Positions 15,442-22,431 of a DNA stretch of 26,986 nt are shown in pieces. Made by a program: the position numbers and the translations under genes. Below the pieces are notes generated by a model. That model saw only the letters and a list, made by a program, of their open reading frames with translations, was not told the origin of the DNA and searched no databases. The DNA is from Methanoregula sp. (GTDB lineage Archaea > Halobacteriota > Methanomicrobia > Methanomicrobiales > Methanospirillaceae), in the NCBI GenBank assembly GCA_026394695.1, contig JAPKXT010000103.1:1-26986 (forward strand). The letters are read 5' to 3'. Every line of letters starts with the position of its first letter. Position 1 is the first letter of the stretch.

Positions 15442-15750
15442 ATGGCAAAACAGGTACAGGTGCAGGCAAAACCTAAAAGGCTGAACATGAAGCAGTTGCT
15501 GGATTCCGTCAAAAAAGAGATGGTGGAACTCACGTCCCTGCCATTCAACACGATCGCCGGTGTGGCACTCGACGAAGAGACGCACACGCCCATCGTGACA
15601 ATCGAACTCGTCGAGAGGAAGGCGATTCCCGACTCCATGGATCTCTTAGGTATATACGAGATCATCACGGATGAGGAGGGCGGGGTTGTCACGTTCAAGC
15701 GGGTCAGTATGCGAAAACGCGGGGACGTGGTCTCCGCAACGGAGTATTAA
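15442..15750 (+). CDS. gvpO: Gas vesicle protein GvpO
   Basis: GvpO is a small gas vesicle accessory protein of unknown exact role. The 102-residue product has a basic N-terminus and the family core: MKQLLDSVKKEMVELTS, TIAGVALDEET, IVTIELVERKAIPDSMDLLGIYEI, then VTFKRVSMRKRGD. The frame opens with a GTG at 15433, but ATG 15442, preceded by AAAAGGTG, is the better start. In haloarchaea gvpO sits next to gvpN; here it follows gvpG. Confidence 0.9.
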   Translation: MAKQVQVQAKPKRLNMKQLLDSVKKEMVELTSLPFNTIAGVALDEETHTPIVTIELVERKAIPDSMDLLGIYEIITDEEGGVVTFKRVSMRKRGDVVSATEY

Positions 15751-15780
15751 CTTCCGGTCACTTTTTAAGGGGTATGAATC

Positions 15781-16278
15781 ATGGAGAGAAAAAAGGTAAA
15801 AAAAGATGAACCTGTCCTGGACTTTGGCTTAAAGTTCGGGGGGATACTGACCGAACTGGGAAACTTCACCCAGGACATAACAAGGATGGTTGAGGAAGGG
15901 AAAACCGAGATGACAAGAACCGGTGAGATTTCCTTTGATAAATCCCGGAAACTGAAAGGCATGTACGGGGTTTCTGTCAGGATGGGCGGAGATGGTATGC
16001 CCCGTGTAGACACCTTCGGCAGGAGACCGGAGTCTGAGACCCGCGAACCGATCGTTGACGTTTTCGATGAAGCCGACCGGTTGCAGGTGATTGTCGAGCT
16101 CCCTGGTGTTGAAGAGAAGGATATCTCCATTGAATTGAAAAACAGCACTCTTCTCCTGACCGCAGGAAAGGGTGAACGGAAATACAAAAAAGAGATAGAT
16201 CTCGGGGTTCCGGTTAAAGGTGAGCCCAAAAAACAGTACAAGAACGGAATACTCGAGATCAATCTCAAGAAGGCGTGA
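15781..16278 (+). CDS. gvpH: Gas vesicle alpha-crystallin-like protein GvpH (copy 1)
   Basis: GvpH is a small heat-shock (Hsp20) family chaperone. The 165-residue product has a charged N-terminal region (1-80) with a helix, FGGILTELGNFTQDITRM, and a C-terminal alpha-crystallin domain: PIVDVFDEADRLQVIVELPGV, ISIELKNSTLLLTAG, and the end YKNGILEINLKK. It is followed after six bases by a half-size relative (16285-16533) that covers only the alpha-crystallin part. Confidence 0.88.
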   Translation: MERKKVKKDEPVLDFGLKFGGILTELGNFTQDITRMVEEGKTEMTRTGEISFDKSRKLKGMYGVSVRMGGDGMPRVDTFGRRPESETREPIVDVFDEADRLQVIVELPGVEEKDISIELKNSTLLLTAGKGERKYKKEIDLGVPVKGEPKKQYKNGILEINLKKA

Positions 16279-16284
16279 GAATTT

Positions 16285-16533
16285 ATGCAGTCTGGCAGGT
16301 TATCCGGGGTGGATATCTTCGAGGAAACTGACCGGTTTCGGGTGGTTGTGGAACTGCCCGGTGTACAGAAAGATGACATTTCTGTTGACCTTCAGAGAAC
16401 AACCCTTGACATTGTGGCACATGCAGGCGCACAGCGGTATTACCGGCACATCGACCTTGGAATTCCGGTCAGGGGTGAGCCCGTGATTAGCGGTAATAAT
16501 GGAATCTTCGATATTATTTTGGGGAAGGTATAG
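16285..16533 (+). CDS. Half-size alpha-crystallin-domain protein
   Basis: An 82-residue protein consisting of an alpha-crystallin-like domain only: DIFEETDRFRVVVELPGVQKDDISVDLQ, RYYRHIDLGIPVRGEP and the end NNGIFDIILGKV. It aligns along its length to the C-terminal half of the preceding GvpH (DVFDEADRLQVIVELPGV; IDLGVPVKGEP; NGILEINLKK), so it arose by partial tandem duplication without the N-terminal region. It probably pairs with GvpH as a hetero-oligomer (inference). ATG 16285 directly follows the gvpH stop. Confidence 0.82.
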   Translation: MQSGRLSGVDIFEETDRFRVVVELPGVQKDDISVDLQRTTLDIVAHAGAQRYYRHIDLGIPVRGEPVISGNNGIFDIILGKV

Positions 16534-16539
16534 GTTATC

Positions 16540-16650
16540 ATGCGAACCGTTCAGCGGATCCCGCGATCTGTTTCAGACCACTATCCACAGGAAAGAATAC
16601 CGGCAGTTACAGGAAGTCCGGATCGTTTTTCCCGGTACCCGGAGGCGTGA
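16540..16650 (+). CDS. Possible 36-residue small ORF
   Basis: ATG 16540 to TGA 16648-16650 (text VQRIPRSVSDHYPQERIPAV). It begins six bases after the preceding gene and its stop overlaps the next start as TGATG, giving possible translational coupling. No family is recognised and the SD is weak (TATAGG). It may simply be a coupled leader that delivers ribosomes to the next gene, or a chance frame. Confidence 0.3.
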   Translation: MRTVQRIPRSVSDHYPQERIPAVTGSPDRFSRYPEA

Positions 16651-17027
16651 TGGCAATACAGGCATTGCGGGATGACTCGGCAAGTTCCCTTGTAGATGTC
16701 ATCGAGCGGGTGCTGGATAAAGGGGTCATCATCAACGCCGACATCTGCGTCTCGGTTGCTGGTGTTGAACTCCTCGGCATCAAGATACGTGCAGCAGTCG
16801 CTTCGTTTGAAACCGCCGCGAAATACGGGCTGGAGTTCCCGTCTGGGACAAACCTGAATACGGCCGTCTGGGACCGGGTAAAAGAGGACCAGGAACGATG
16901 CCCCCAGTGTGGGAAAACGGTTCCCATCCATGTGCTGCTCAACGAGAGTTGTCCATGGTGCGGCTGGTCGAGCGCAAAAGCCCTGATGAACGCCCCGTCA
17001 CTAAAACGGATTTCCCACCATAGGTGA
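16650..17027 (+). CDS. GvpA/GvpJ-family protein with C-terminal zinc ribbon
   Basis: Minor gas vesicle proteins of the GvpJ/M type resemble GvpA and act in nucleation. Residues 12-60 are GvpA-like (SSLVDVIERVLDKGVIINA, CVSVAGVELLGIKIRAAVASFETAAKYG). Residues 84-104 add a zinc-ribbon pattern: CPQC (C84, C87) and CPWC (C101, C104). I know of no standard GvpJ with this tail. The total is 125 residues. The start ATG 16650 follows GGAGG by about five bases; a GTG at 16647 is possible. It sits with a second GvpA-like protein, as gvpJ and gvpM do elsewhere. Confidence 0.88.
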   Translation: MAIQALRDDSASSLVDVIERVLDKGVIINADICVSVAGVELLGIKIRAAVASFETAAKYGLEFPSGTNLNTAVWDRVKEDQERCPQCGKTVPIHVLLNESCPWCGWSSAKALMNAPSLKRISHHR

Positions 17028-17033
17028 CGGGCA

Positions 17034-17681
17034 ATGGAAGCGACCCGTGAACGGAGAACAACTCTTGTCGACCTGCTTGACCGGATACTGGACAAAGGGG
17101 CGGTCATCGATGCAGATGTGATCATCACGGTCTCCGGTGTCCCCCTTATCGGGCTCAAGTTGCGGGCGATGCTGGCGAGCATCGAGACGATGATCCAGTA
17201 CGGGATGTGGGCGGACTGGGACAAAGCTATCCGTGCCGCTGCAAGCGAAGAAGAGAGGAAAAAGCTCGCACAGGAAATCGCCCTGCTGCAAGGCGAGACG
17301 CCCAGCTTCCAGTGCGCTGCTTCATACTGGCAGTCTGCCGGTGCCTGCCCGGCATGGACATACGGGACCCTCACCATCACCGATTCTGCGATCCGAATCC
17401 ACCGGAGAGCGCCGTTAGCATGCCTCGTTACCGTCCGGTTCGAAGATCTCGCCGGGTATTCGTTCGAATACGGCACGGTATCGTCAGTTGCCGAACCTAC
17501 CGGGTATCTCCACCTTGTCCAAACGAATGGTTCGGTCAGTTCGCTGCACCCGAATGCCACAGAGCAGGTGATCTTAAGAATCGGTGAAGAGATGAACCGG
17601 AGAAAACTCCGTTGGGCACCGGTCGAGTGTCATGCCCGGATGCCGGAGAATTTCCGGAGATGTGTAGCAAAAGAGATGTGA
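17034..17681 (+). CDS. GvpA/GvpJ-family protein with extra beta-rich C-domain
   Basis: The first 60 residues are GvpA/J-like (TTLVDLLDRILDKGAVIDADVIITVSG, LIGLKLRAMLASIETMIQYG). A charged helix follows (60-88), then a C-terminal domain of about 100 residues with beta pattern (YGTLTITDSAIRIHRR; LVTVRFEDLAGYSFEYG; YLHLVQTNGSVSSLHP) and a final helix. This pattern looks like a PH/GRAM-like domain, by eye only. Typical GvpJ or GvpM is 80-140 residues, so this protein (215) is a fusion. It has an AGGTGA SD and starts six bases after the previous gene. Confidence 0.87.
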   Translation: MEATRERRTTLVDLLDRILDKGAVIDADVIITVSGVPLIGLKLRAMLASIETMIQYGMWADWDKAIRAAASEEERKKLAQEIALLQGETPSFQCAASYWQSAGACPAWTYGTLTITDSAIRIHRRAPLACLVTVRFEDLAGYSFEYGTVSSVAEPTGYLHLVQTNGSVSSLHPNATEQVILRIGEEMNRRKLRWAPVECHARMPENFRRCVAKEM

Positions 17682-17720
17682 ACCGGAATCCATCATACCC
17701 GACAAGCTGGTGTAAGTCAC

Positions 17721-18830
17721 ATGAACCCACAGGTACAATCCCCAAAAAGACCCGCGGAAAAGACCCGAACCCCTCGTGTGAGTGCCACGAAAATATTGAA
17801 GGCTCCTGTTGCGGCTACTGCAACATTTGCAACTACTACACCGTATTCACCTGCTGCTACCGCAACACCGGCAACAAAAATCATCCTCTTTGGCGGCAAG
17901 GGCGGCGTCGGAAAGACGTCAGCTGCCGCCGCTACGGCACTTGCGATCGCCGAATCGGGAGAGCATGTGCTGATCATCTCCAGCGATCCTGCACCCTCGC
18001 TCTCGGATATATTTGAATGTCCCATCGGGGGAACCGTCACCCGTATCGGGAACCAGCTCTCTGCCATAGAGATAAATGCCGAAACAGTGGTTGAAAAGTA
18101 TAAGAAGATCTACGGCAGTGCCATCATCGATGCGCTTGCCACGGTTATTCCCATTAAAGAGGATGTGCTCGATGACATCCCCAATACGGTCATACCGGGC
18201 TTTGATGAACTCTTCGCACTGGAAGAAGTGCTCACATTCTTACCCGAAGGGTATGATTACATCATCTGGGACACCGCTCCCACCGGGCATACCCTGCGCC
18301 TGTTAAATCTTCCGGACAGTATCGTTGGCTACACAACAGGTATGCAAAAGATCCAGGAGCGGCTGGCTGGGGTGATTGGGACGATCAGGGTCTTGTTTGA
18401 CAAGGAATCGTCAAAAGACACGTTGGCACTCGCGTTACAAAGAATCCAAAAGATGGCACAGCACGCCCTCGCTGTCCTCACCGATCACGAACGGACAGAG
18501 TTCGTCCTCATCATCATCCCTGAGGCACTGGCACTGTACCAGACAGAACGGATGAAACAGGTGCTCGATCGGCTCAAAATTCTCACCGCAAGAATTATCG
18601 TGAATGGAATCGTTCCAAAAAATACCTGCCCGTTCTGCACCTCACGCCGGACCGTGCAGGAGCGGTACCTCGCAAAGATCCATAAGCGCTACGATGACCA
18701 GTTGACGGTCATTGAGGTGCCGCTCTTTCCTGGTGAATTAAAAGGACGGGAGCACCTGATGGAGTATGCCCGGTACCTCGGTGGGGGAGCCGGTTCCGGG
18801 CTAATAAAGGATACAGGGGTAGTGCCATGA
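17721..18830 (+). CDS. ArsA/Get3-type ATPase of the gvp operon
   Basis: ArsA/Get3 ATPases are dimeric P-loop ATPases; Get3 shields hydrophobic membrane helices, ArsA powers arsenite export. The 369-residue product has a low-complexity Ala/Thr/Pro N-terminus (1-52), the deviant Walker A GGKGGVGKT (58-66, with the signature Lys60), switch I SSDPAPSLSDIF, switch II DTAPTGHTLRLL, and a Get3-like CPFC (C303, C306) that may bind zinc at a dimer interface. The ArsA metalloid-site cysteines are not evident. Position inside the gvp operon suggests a chaperone for hydrophobic gas vesicle proteins (inference). The next gene overlaps its stop (ATGA). Confidence 0.9.
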   Translation: MNPQVQSPKRPAEKTRTPRVSATKILKAPVAATATFATTTPYSPAATATPATKIILFGGKGGVGKTSAAAATALAIAESGEHVLIISSDPAPSLSDIFECPIGGTVTRIGNQLSAIEINAETVVEKYKKIYGSAIIDALATVIPIKEDVLDDIPNTVIPGFDELFALEEVLTFLPEGYDYIIWDTAPTGHTLRLLNLPDSIVGYTTGMQKIQERLAGVIGTIRVLFDKESSKDTLALALQRIQKMAQHALAVLTDHERTEFVLIIIPEALALYQTERMKQVLDRLKILTARIIVNGIVPKNTCPFCTSRRTVQERYLAKIHKRYDDQLTVIEVPLFPGELKGREHLMEYARYLGGGAGSGLIKDTGVVP

Positions 18831-19126
18831 AAAAAGTACATGATTCTCTCAGTGAAACAAGCACACCGCCGCATAAAAACGACACCAGCCGTTTTCCTGG
18901 GGAAACGAAAGCGCGAAAGGGAAAGGGAAAGAAAAAAGGGAGATCCATTCTTGAGACGGTCAAAAACGTAAAGATTGAGGTTGTTGAGCCCTTGACGATC
19001 AGTCCTATCCGCCCCCTTTCCGTAACGGTGCCCGGTTTCTCCACGGAGACGACAGAGATCGGCGTGGCGGAGATCTGTAAGAACAAGGCGCTTTACCTCC
19101 GGCTTTCCCTGAGGAGTGATAACTGA
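18827..19126 (+). CDS. Unrecognised small protein of the gvp operon
   Basis: I do not recognise this 99-residue protein. The N-terminal half is charged and low complexity (KARKGKGKKKGRS); the C-terminal half has beta character (VKIEVVEPLTISPIRPLSVTVPG; ALYLRLSLRSD). It overlaps the ArsA/Get3 gene at ATGA and the following gene at TGATG, so it is translated as part of a coupled chain and is probably a real partner of the neighbours. Confidence 0.7.
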   Translation: MKKVHDSLSETSTPPHKNDTSRFPGETKARKGKGKKKGRSILETVKNVKIEVVEPLTISPIRPLSVTVPGFSTETTEIGVAEICKNKALYLRLSLRSDN

Positions 19127-19836
19127 TGACACAGCAGCAGGGTACCAGAACGAGTTCGAACATTACGGTATTAGCCGGTACCCTGCAAGAGATCCTCAAT
19201 ACACTCTACTGGAAGTACCCGGATGAGGTCAGGTCAGCCTGTACCGGCAAAGGTGCACAGTCAGCCGGCAATCCTGCCGATCTTGAGGATCTCATCTTAC
19301 GGCATTCCGGCGATGAAGAGATACTGGAGATCCTCGCTCGCAGGTTTAAGGAGTGCGATTTGATCATCGATTCGATTTCGGAATCGATCTCGCCATTGGC
19401 AAGGCAGCGCTATGATCTCTCCAGCGATCTCGATGAAGGGAGCAGCTCCATCCTCCGTATCCTGTATGAGCAGCGATACGCCACCCTTGACGAACTGAGC
19501 GCCTGCTCCGGGCTCACCCATTACGATGTGCTGCACCGGTTACGGGAGATCATCATCCCGATGTCAGTGAAGCGTAGAGGCAGACCGATCGCGGTCTTCC
19601 GGGAGTCCGCAATGGACCTCGCCACCGGCAGGCAGATCACGTTCTCGTGGTGGTTGAATGACGATGTCCTGCATAAGACCGATGCAGTTGAGGTGGTTGA
19701 GACGAGCGACTCTCTGGTAATCACGCTCGACCGTACCGGGTGTGACCTGCCAAAGACCCTGCATGCGTCAGCCAGCTGTAAGCATGGCATACTGGAGATC
19801 CGGGTGGATAAAGAAAATACCGGGGGAAGAACATGA
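19126..19836 (+). CDS. HTH-like protein with alpha-crystallin-like tail
   Basis: A 236-residue protein, not matched to a named Gvp family. The N-terminal part is helical (about 1-105). A winged-helix-like segment follows at about 105-155: SSILRILYEQRYATLDELSA, YDVLHRLREIIIPMSVKRRG. The last about 65 residues (VEVVETSDSLVITLDRTG; CKHGILEIRVDK) end with the same HGILEIxV pattern as the GvpH proteins (NGILEINL, NGILELVL), so a divergent alpha-crystallin-like domain is likely. It could be a DNA-binding regulator or an assembly factor whose HTH fold binds protein. Coupled to both neighbours by overlapping start and stop codons. Confidence 0.75.
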   Translation: MTQQQGTRTSSNITVLAGTLQEILNTLYWKYPDEVRSACTGKGAQSAGNPADLEDLILRHSGDEEILEILARRFKECDLIIDSISESISPLARQRYDLSSDLDEGSSSILRILYEQRYATLDELSACSGLTHYDVLHRLREIIIPMSVKRRGRPIAVFRESAMDLATGRQITFSWWLNDDVLHKTDAVEVVETSDSLVITLDRTGCDLPKTLHASASCKHGILEIRVDKENTGGRT

Positions 19837-20351
19837 AGAAGGATGACCGAAAAACGAATGAGACTGAAGATGACAACAGTGTTGTAGAGAGTGTAGTGAA
19901 TGATGTGCTGCCGGGCATGGGGAATCTGGTGAAGAACCTGCGAAAACGATCCCCGGAGCTGGACCAGAAAATCCGGGAGAAAGAGCAGGAGATCAAAAAG
20001 AGGCTGGAAGAGGGATACTCTCCGGAACCAACGGTCACCCACAGTGTAAAGATCCGTTCGCTTGTCCCTCCCGGTCAGAAGAAAGCAGAAGAACGCCCGG
20101 AGAACAAAACGATCGAACCGATAACAGACATCTTCAACGAGGGTAACCTGCTGCGGGTCGTGATAGAGATGCCGGGCGTCACCATGGAGAAGATCCACAT
20201 TGCGTTTGATAAACGGTCACTGGTAATCTCGGCAAAAGAGGGCGGGAAGCGATACAAAAAAGAGATCCCCTTGCCATGGCACGGAAAGGTTGCAAAAGAA
20301 CGGTACCAGAACGGTATCCTGGAACTGGTCCTGGAGCAAAATGACGATTGA
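19833..20351 (+). CDS. gvpH: Gas vesicle alpha-crystallin-like protein GvpH (copy 2)
   Basis: A 172-residue Hsp20-type chaperone. The N-terminal half is charged and helical (ENKTIE precedes the domain; LDQKIREKEQEIKKRLEEGY); the C-terminal alpha-crystallin domain reads PITDIFNEGNLLRVVIEMPGV, LVISAKEGGKRYKKEI and ends YQNGILELVLEQ. It resembles the copy at 15781-16278 in overall design. It overlaps the upstream gene by four bases and gvpK by 11 bases. Confidence 0.87.
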   Translation: MKKDDRKTNETEDDNSVVESVVNDVLPGMGNLVKNLRKRSPELDQKIREKEQEIKKRLEEGYSPEPTVTHSVKIRSLVPPGQKKAEERPENKTIEPITDIFNEGNLLRVVIEMPGVTMEKIHIAFDKRSLVISAKEGGKRYKKEIPLPWHGKVAKERYQNGILELVLEQNDD

Positions 20352-20706
20352 GATCGATGAGAACAACCTAAAGGAGGGCGTACTCGGGCTCGTCATCGCA
20401 GTCGTCGAGATCCTTGAAGAGGCACTCAAGATCCAGGCATTGAAGCGGATGGACTCGGGTTTGTTATCGGACGAGGAGATCGAACGTCTCGGTAAATCAC
20501 TCATGGACCTTCACGTGGCGATTGAGCAGATTAAAACCGACCAGGGACTGACAAAAACGGTCGGGGAGATCCGTGCCGAACTGGATGATATTGTCGATGA
20601 TGTGGTCGAGAAGATGGTGAACCCGGTCGACACCCGCGATCTATTAGGACAGGATACAGCCGGGAACATGGGTGAATTATGGAAACGGGAGAGCGAGATA
20701 TGTTAA
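20341..20706 (+). CDS. gvpK: Gas vesicle protein GvpK
   Basis: GvpK is an accessory protein needed for gas vesicle formation in several organisms. The 121-residue product has the family pattern: MTIEIDENNLKEGVLGLVIAVVEILEEALKIQALKRMDSG, LSDEEIERLGKSLMDLHVAIEQIK and a helical tail. The frame is open upstream to 20290, but ATG 20341 gives the family start and overlaps the gvpH stop. Its own end overlaps the second gvpF/L. Confidence 0.93.
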   Translation: MTIEIDENNLKEGVLGLVIAVVEILEEALKIQALKRMDSGLLSDEEIERLGKSLMDLHVAIEQIKTDQGLTKTVGEIRAELDDIVDDVVEKMVNPVDTRDLLGQDTAGNMGELWKRESEIC

Positions 20707-21590
20707 GGGGAGTCTCTCCGGAGGTGCCGCATGGTGATGCGCATTCTCTGACGGGAGTAACGGGAGCGAAAAACCCAAACTTCTCCACAATACATGAGAA
20801 AAACGATGGTATGACAGGAACGGAAAAAGACGGGTTGTACCTGTATGCTCTCGTGGAGTACTGCGGGGAGATCTCAACGGGAATCACCGGTGTTGATGGG
20901 CAGCAGGTCTTTTCCCTCCCGTACCGGGACCTGTCCGCAATTGTCCATGCCTGCCCGCTCACTCCCTATGCGAGTGATGATCAGACAGTCGTGACCGGGT
21001 GGGTGCTGACGCATGAACAGGTGCTGGAACGGCTCATCGGGGCGGGGATGAACACCATCCCTTTTACGTTCGACACGATTATCAAACCGGAAAAAGAACG
21101 GGATGCCAGAACTGTGCTCACCGGGTGGTTGTCCAAAGAGTATGAACATTTTTTCCAGAAATTCGAAAAGATCCGGGGGAGAAAGGAGTACGGCATCCAG
21201 GTATTTACAAACCGGCAGAAGATCCGGGATATGATCTCCTCGACAAACGACATGATCAAGCAGCTCGAAGAGGAGGCAAAGACCAGCGGTCCGGGAAAAA
21301 AATACATGATTCAGCAAAAACTGGAAAAGGAAGTAAAAGTTGCCATGGATGCAGAGATTGCCGGTATCATTTCAGAGACCAAAAGAAAGATCCAGGGATA
21401 TTGCGATGAGCTTTTTCTGGGTAAACTGAAGAAAGGGCAGGTGCCGGCACGGGATATGATCCTGAACTGCTCATGTCTGGTTTCGGATGAAAATTACCCG
21501 AAGCTGGGCGCTGTGTTAGAAGAGATCGAGCGGGAGGGAGACCTGTCGGTGAGATTCACCGGACCATGGGCAGTGTACTCTTTTGTCTGA
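20700..21590 (+). CDS. gvpL: Gas vesicle protein GvpF/GvpL family (second copy)
   Basis: A 296-residue GvpF/L-type protein. The family domain begins at about residue 40: LYLYALVEYCGEISTGITGV, YRDLSAIVHACPLTPY, THEQVLERLIGAGMNTIPFTFDT, EYGIQVFTNRQK and the end SVRFTGPWAVYSFV. The first about 40 residues are unconserved. ATG 20700 has GGGAG eight bases upstream; ATG 20679 and 20811 are alternatives, and 20811 would start directly at the domain. It is the last recognisable gene of the gvp operon. Confidence 0.92.
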   Translation: MLRGVSPEVPHGDAHSLTGVTGAKNPNFSTIHEKNDGMTGTEKDGLYLYALVEYCGEISTGITGVDGQQVFSLPYRDLSAIVHACPLTPYASDDQTVVTGWVLTHEQVLERLIGAGMNTIPFTFDTIIKPEKERDARTVLTGWLSKEYEHFFQKFEKIRGRKEYGIQVFTNRQKIRDMISSTNDMIKQLEEEAKTSGPGKKYMIQQKLEKEVKVAMDAEIAGIISETKRKIQGYCDELFLGKLKKGQVPARDMILNCSCLVSDENYPKLGAVLEEIEREGDLSVRFTGPWAVYSFV

Positions 21591-21641
21591 ATGCTCTGTT
21601 CAAAACGTGCCAGATGAGTCCCGATACAAAATGGGTAATGG

Positions 21642-21815
21642 TATATAATCCCGCTCTATGTGAATGACAACTCCGATCTGCTCACCACCGGCAAGCGCTA
21701 TATTGAGGGGTTAGGGAAGTTTACGGTGAATACAGCGACATCTGCACCTTAAGCGCTGCGACTCCTGAATACCATGGCGCAGAATGCCGGCTGTGTCGGG
21801 GTTCTATTTCGGTAA
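21642..21815 (+). pseudogene. Decayed response-regulator receiver fragment
   Basis: The text IPLYVNDNSDLLTTGKRYIEG, then KFTVNTATSAP, stop, ALRLLNTM matches the first half of a CheY-like receiver (usual pattern LYVDDEPDLLxxGKRxLE...FTVxTAxSAPEALRLL). The second pocket Asp is Asn, and the position of Glu in SAPEAL is a TAA, one base from GAA. After ALRLLNTM the sequence soon loses similarity and ends at 21815. No start codon upstream fits. It is a dead fragment of a sensor gene on the far side of the gvp cluster. Confidence 0.65.
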
Positions 21816-22088
21816 GGAGGTCATCATTGGTTTAGTGATTGACATCACCTCGCTGTTTTTCTCAGTTGATTGTGCAAACGATGACGCACCCCTTTGCTCG
21901 CAGGCCCGCTGCAGAGCTTGCTGCCCGGCCCGCTCCTCACATACTGCTTCGCGGAATGTTCGTCGCTGTTGATCGTACTCTTGTAGAACGCTCAGTGACT
22001 CGTTCACACCCGACTTCACGCTAATGCGCTCGCCCGGCGCGAACGCGGGCCGCTGCGGCCAGACAAACTCCCTCCGTTCCCGGTTCAT
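21804..22088 (-). CDS. Hypothetical protein
   Basis: An unrecognised 94-residue frame rich in Arg, Glu and Gln (SLSVLQEYDQQRRTFREAVCEERAGQQALQ suggests a helix). Its ATG has GAGAGGAA upstream and a TATA-like TTTTTAAC (about 22123-22130), which could also serve the divergent gene at 22186. It could equally be a chance frame. Confidence 0.35.
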   Translation of the reverse strand: MNRERREFVWPQRPAFAPGERISVKSGVNESLSVLQEYDQQRRTFREAVCEERAGQQALQRACEQRGASSFAQSTEKNSEVMSITKPMMTSLPK

Positions 22089-22185
22089 TCGTTTCCTCTC
22101 ATTTTCACACCGTTTTTCAAAACCGTTAAAAATTCCCGAGCAAATACTGTTTACGGTTCATACTGGGTCAGGAGCTGCCACAACT

Positions 22186-22392
22186 ATGGCAGATTTCGTA
22201 CAAATCTCACAGTCCAAGAATGCGGTTCGCGAACTCGCGACCCCGATTGCAAGCGTTTCGGCGTTCAACCTGATCGTCCAGTCGGTAATCACCGACCCGT
22301 TTGCCTGTGTATCGTATATGTCCTCCGGGGAGACCCACACTCCCTCCCCCACTTCACTGTTGAAGATCTCGTTCCCGCAAAGATACTCTTAA
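22186..22392 (+). CDS. Hypothetical small protein
   Basis: A 68-residue product (MADFVQISQSKNAVRELATPI, FNLIVQSVITDPFACVSYMSSGETHTP) with codon use like the neighbours. TTAAAAATT (22124-22132) is a plausible TATA box and GGAG at 22171 a plausible SD. The family is not recognised. The abrupt tail suggests it may be a truncated longer protein. A minus-strand frame over the same bases (22158-22352) is less convincing. Confidence 0.45.
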   Translation: MADFVQISQSKNAVRELATPIASVSAFNLIVQSVITDPFACVSYMSSGETHTPSPTSLLKISFPQRYS

Positions 22393-22431
22393 AGACCACT
22401 CCTTACAAACCCTATGCCGGAGTGAAGAACC

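Noticed and set aside
22158..22352. Minus-strand frame opposite the 22186-22392 gene
   Set aside because: The plus-strand frame has a better TATA box and SD; both are unlikely to be real together.
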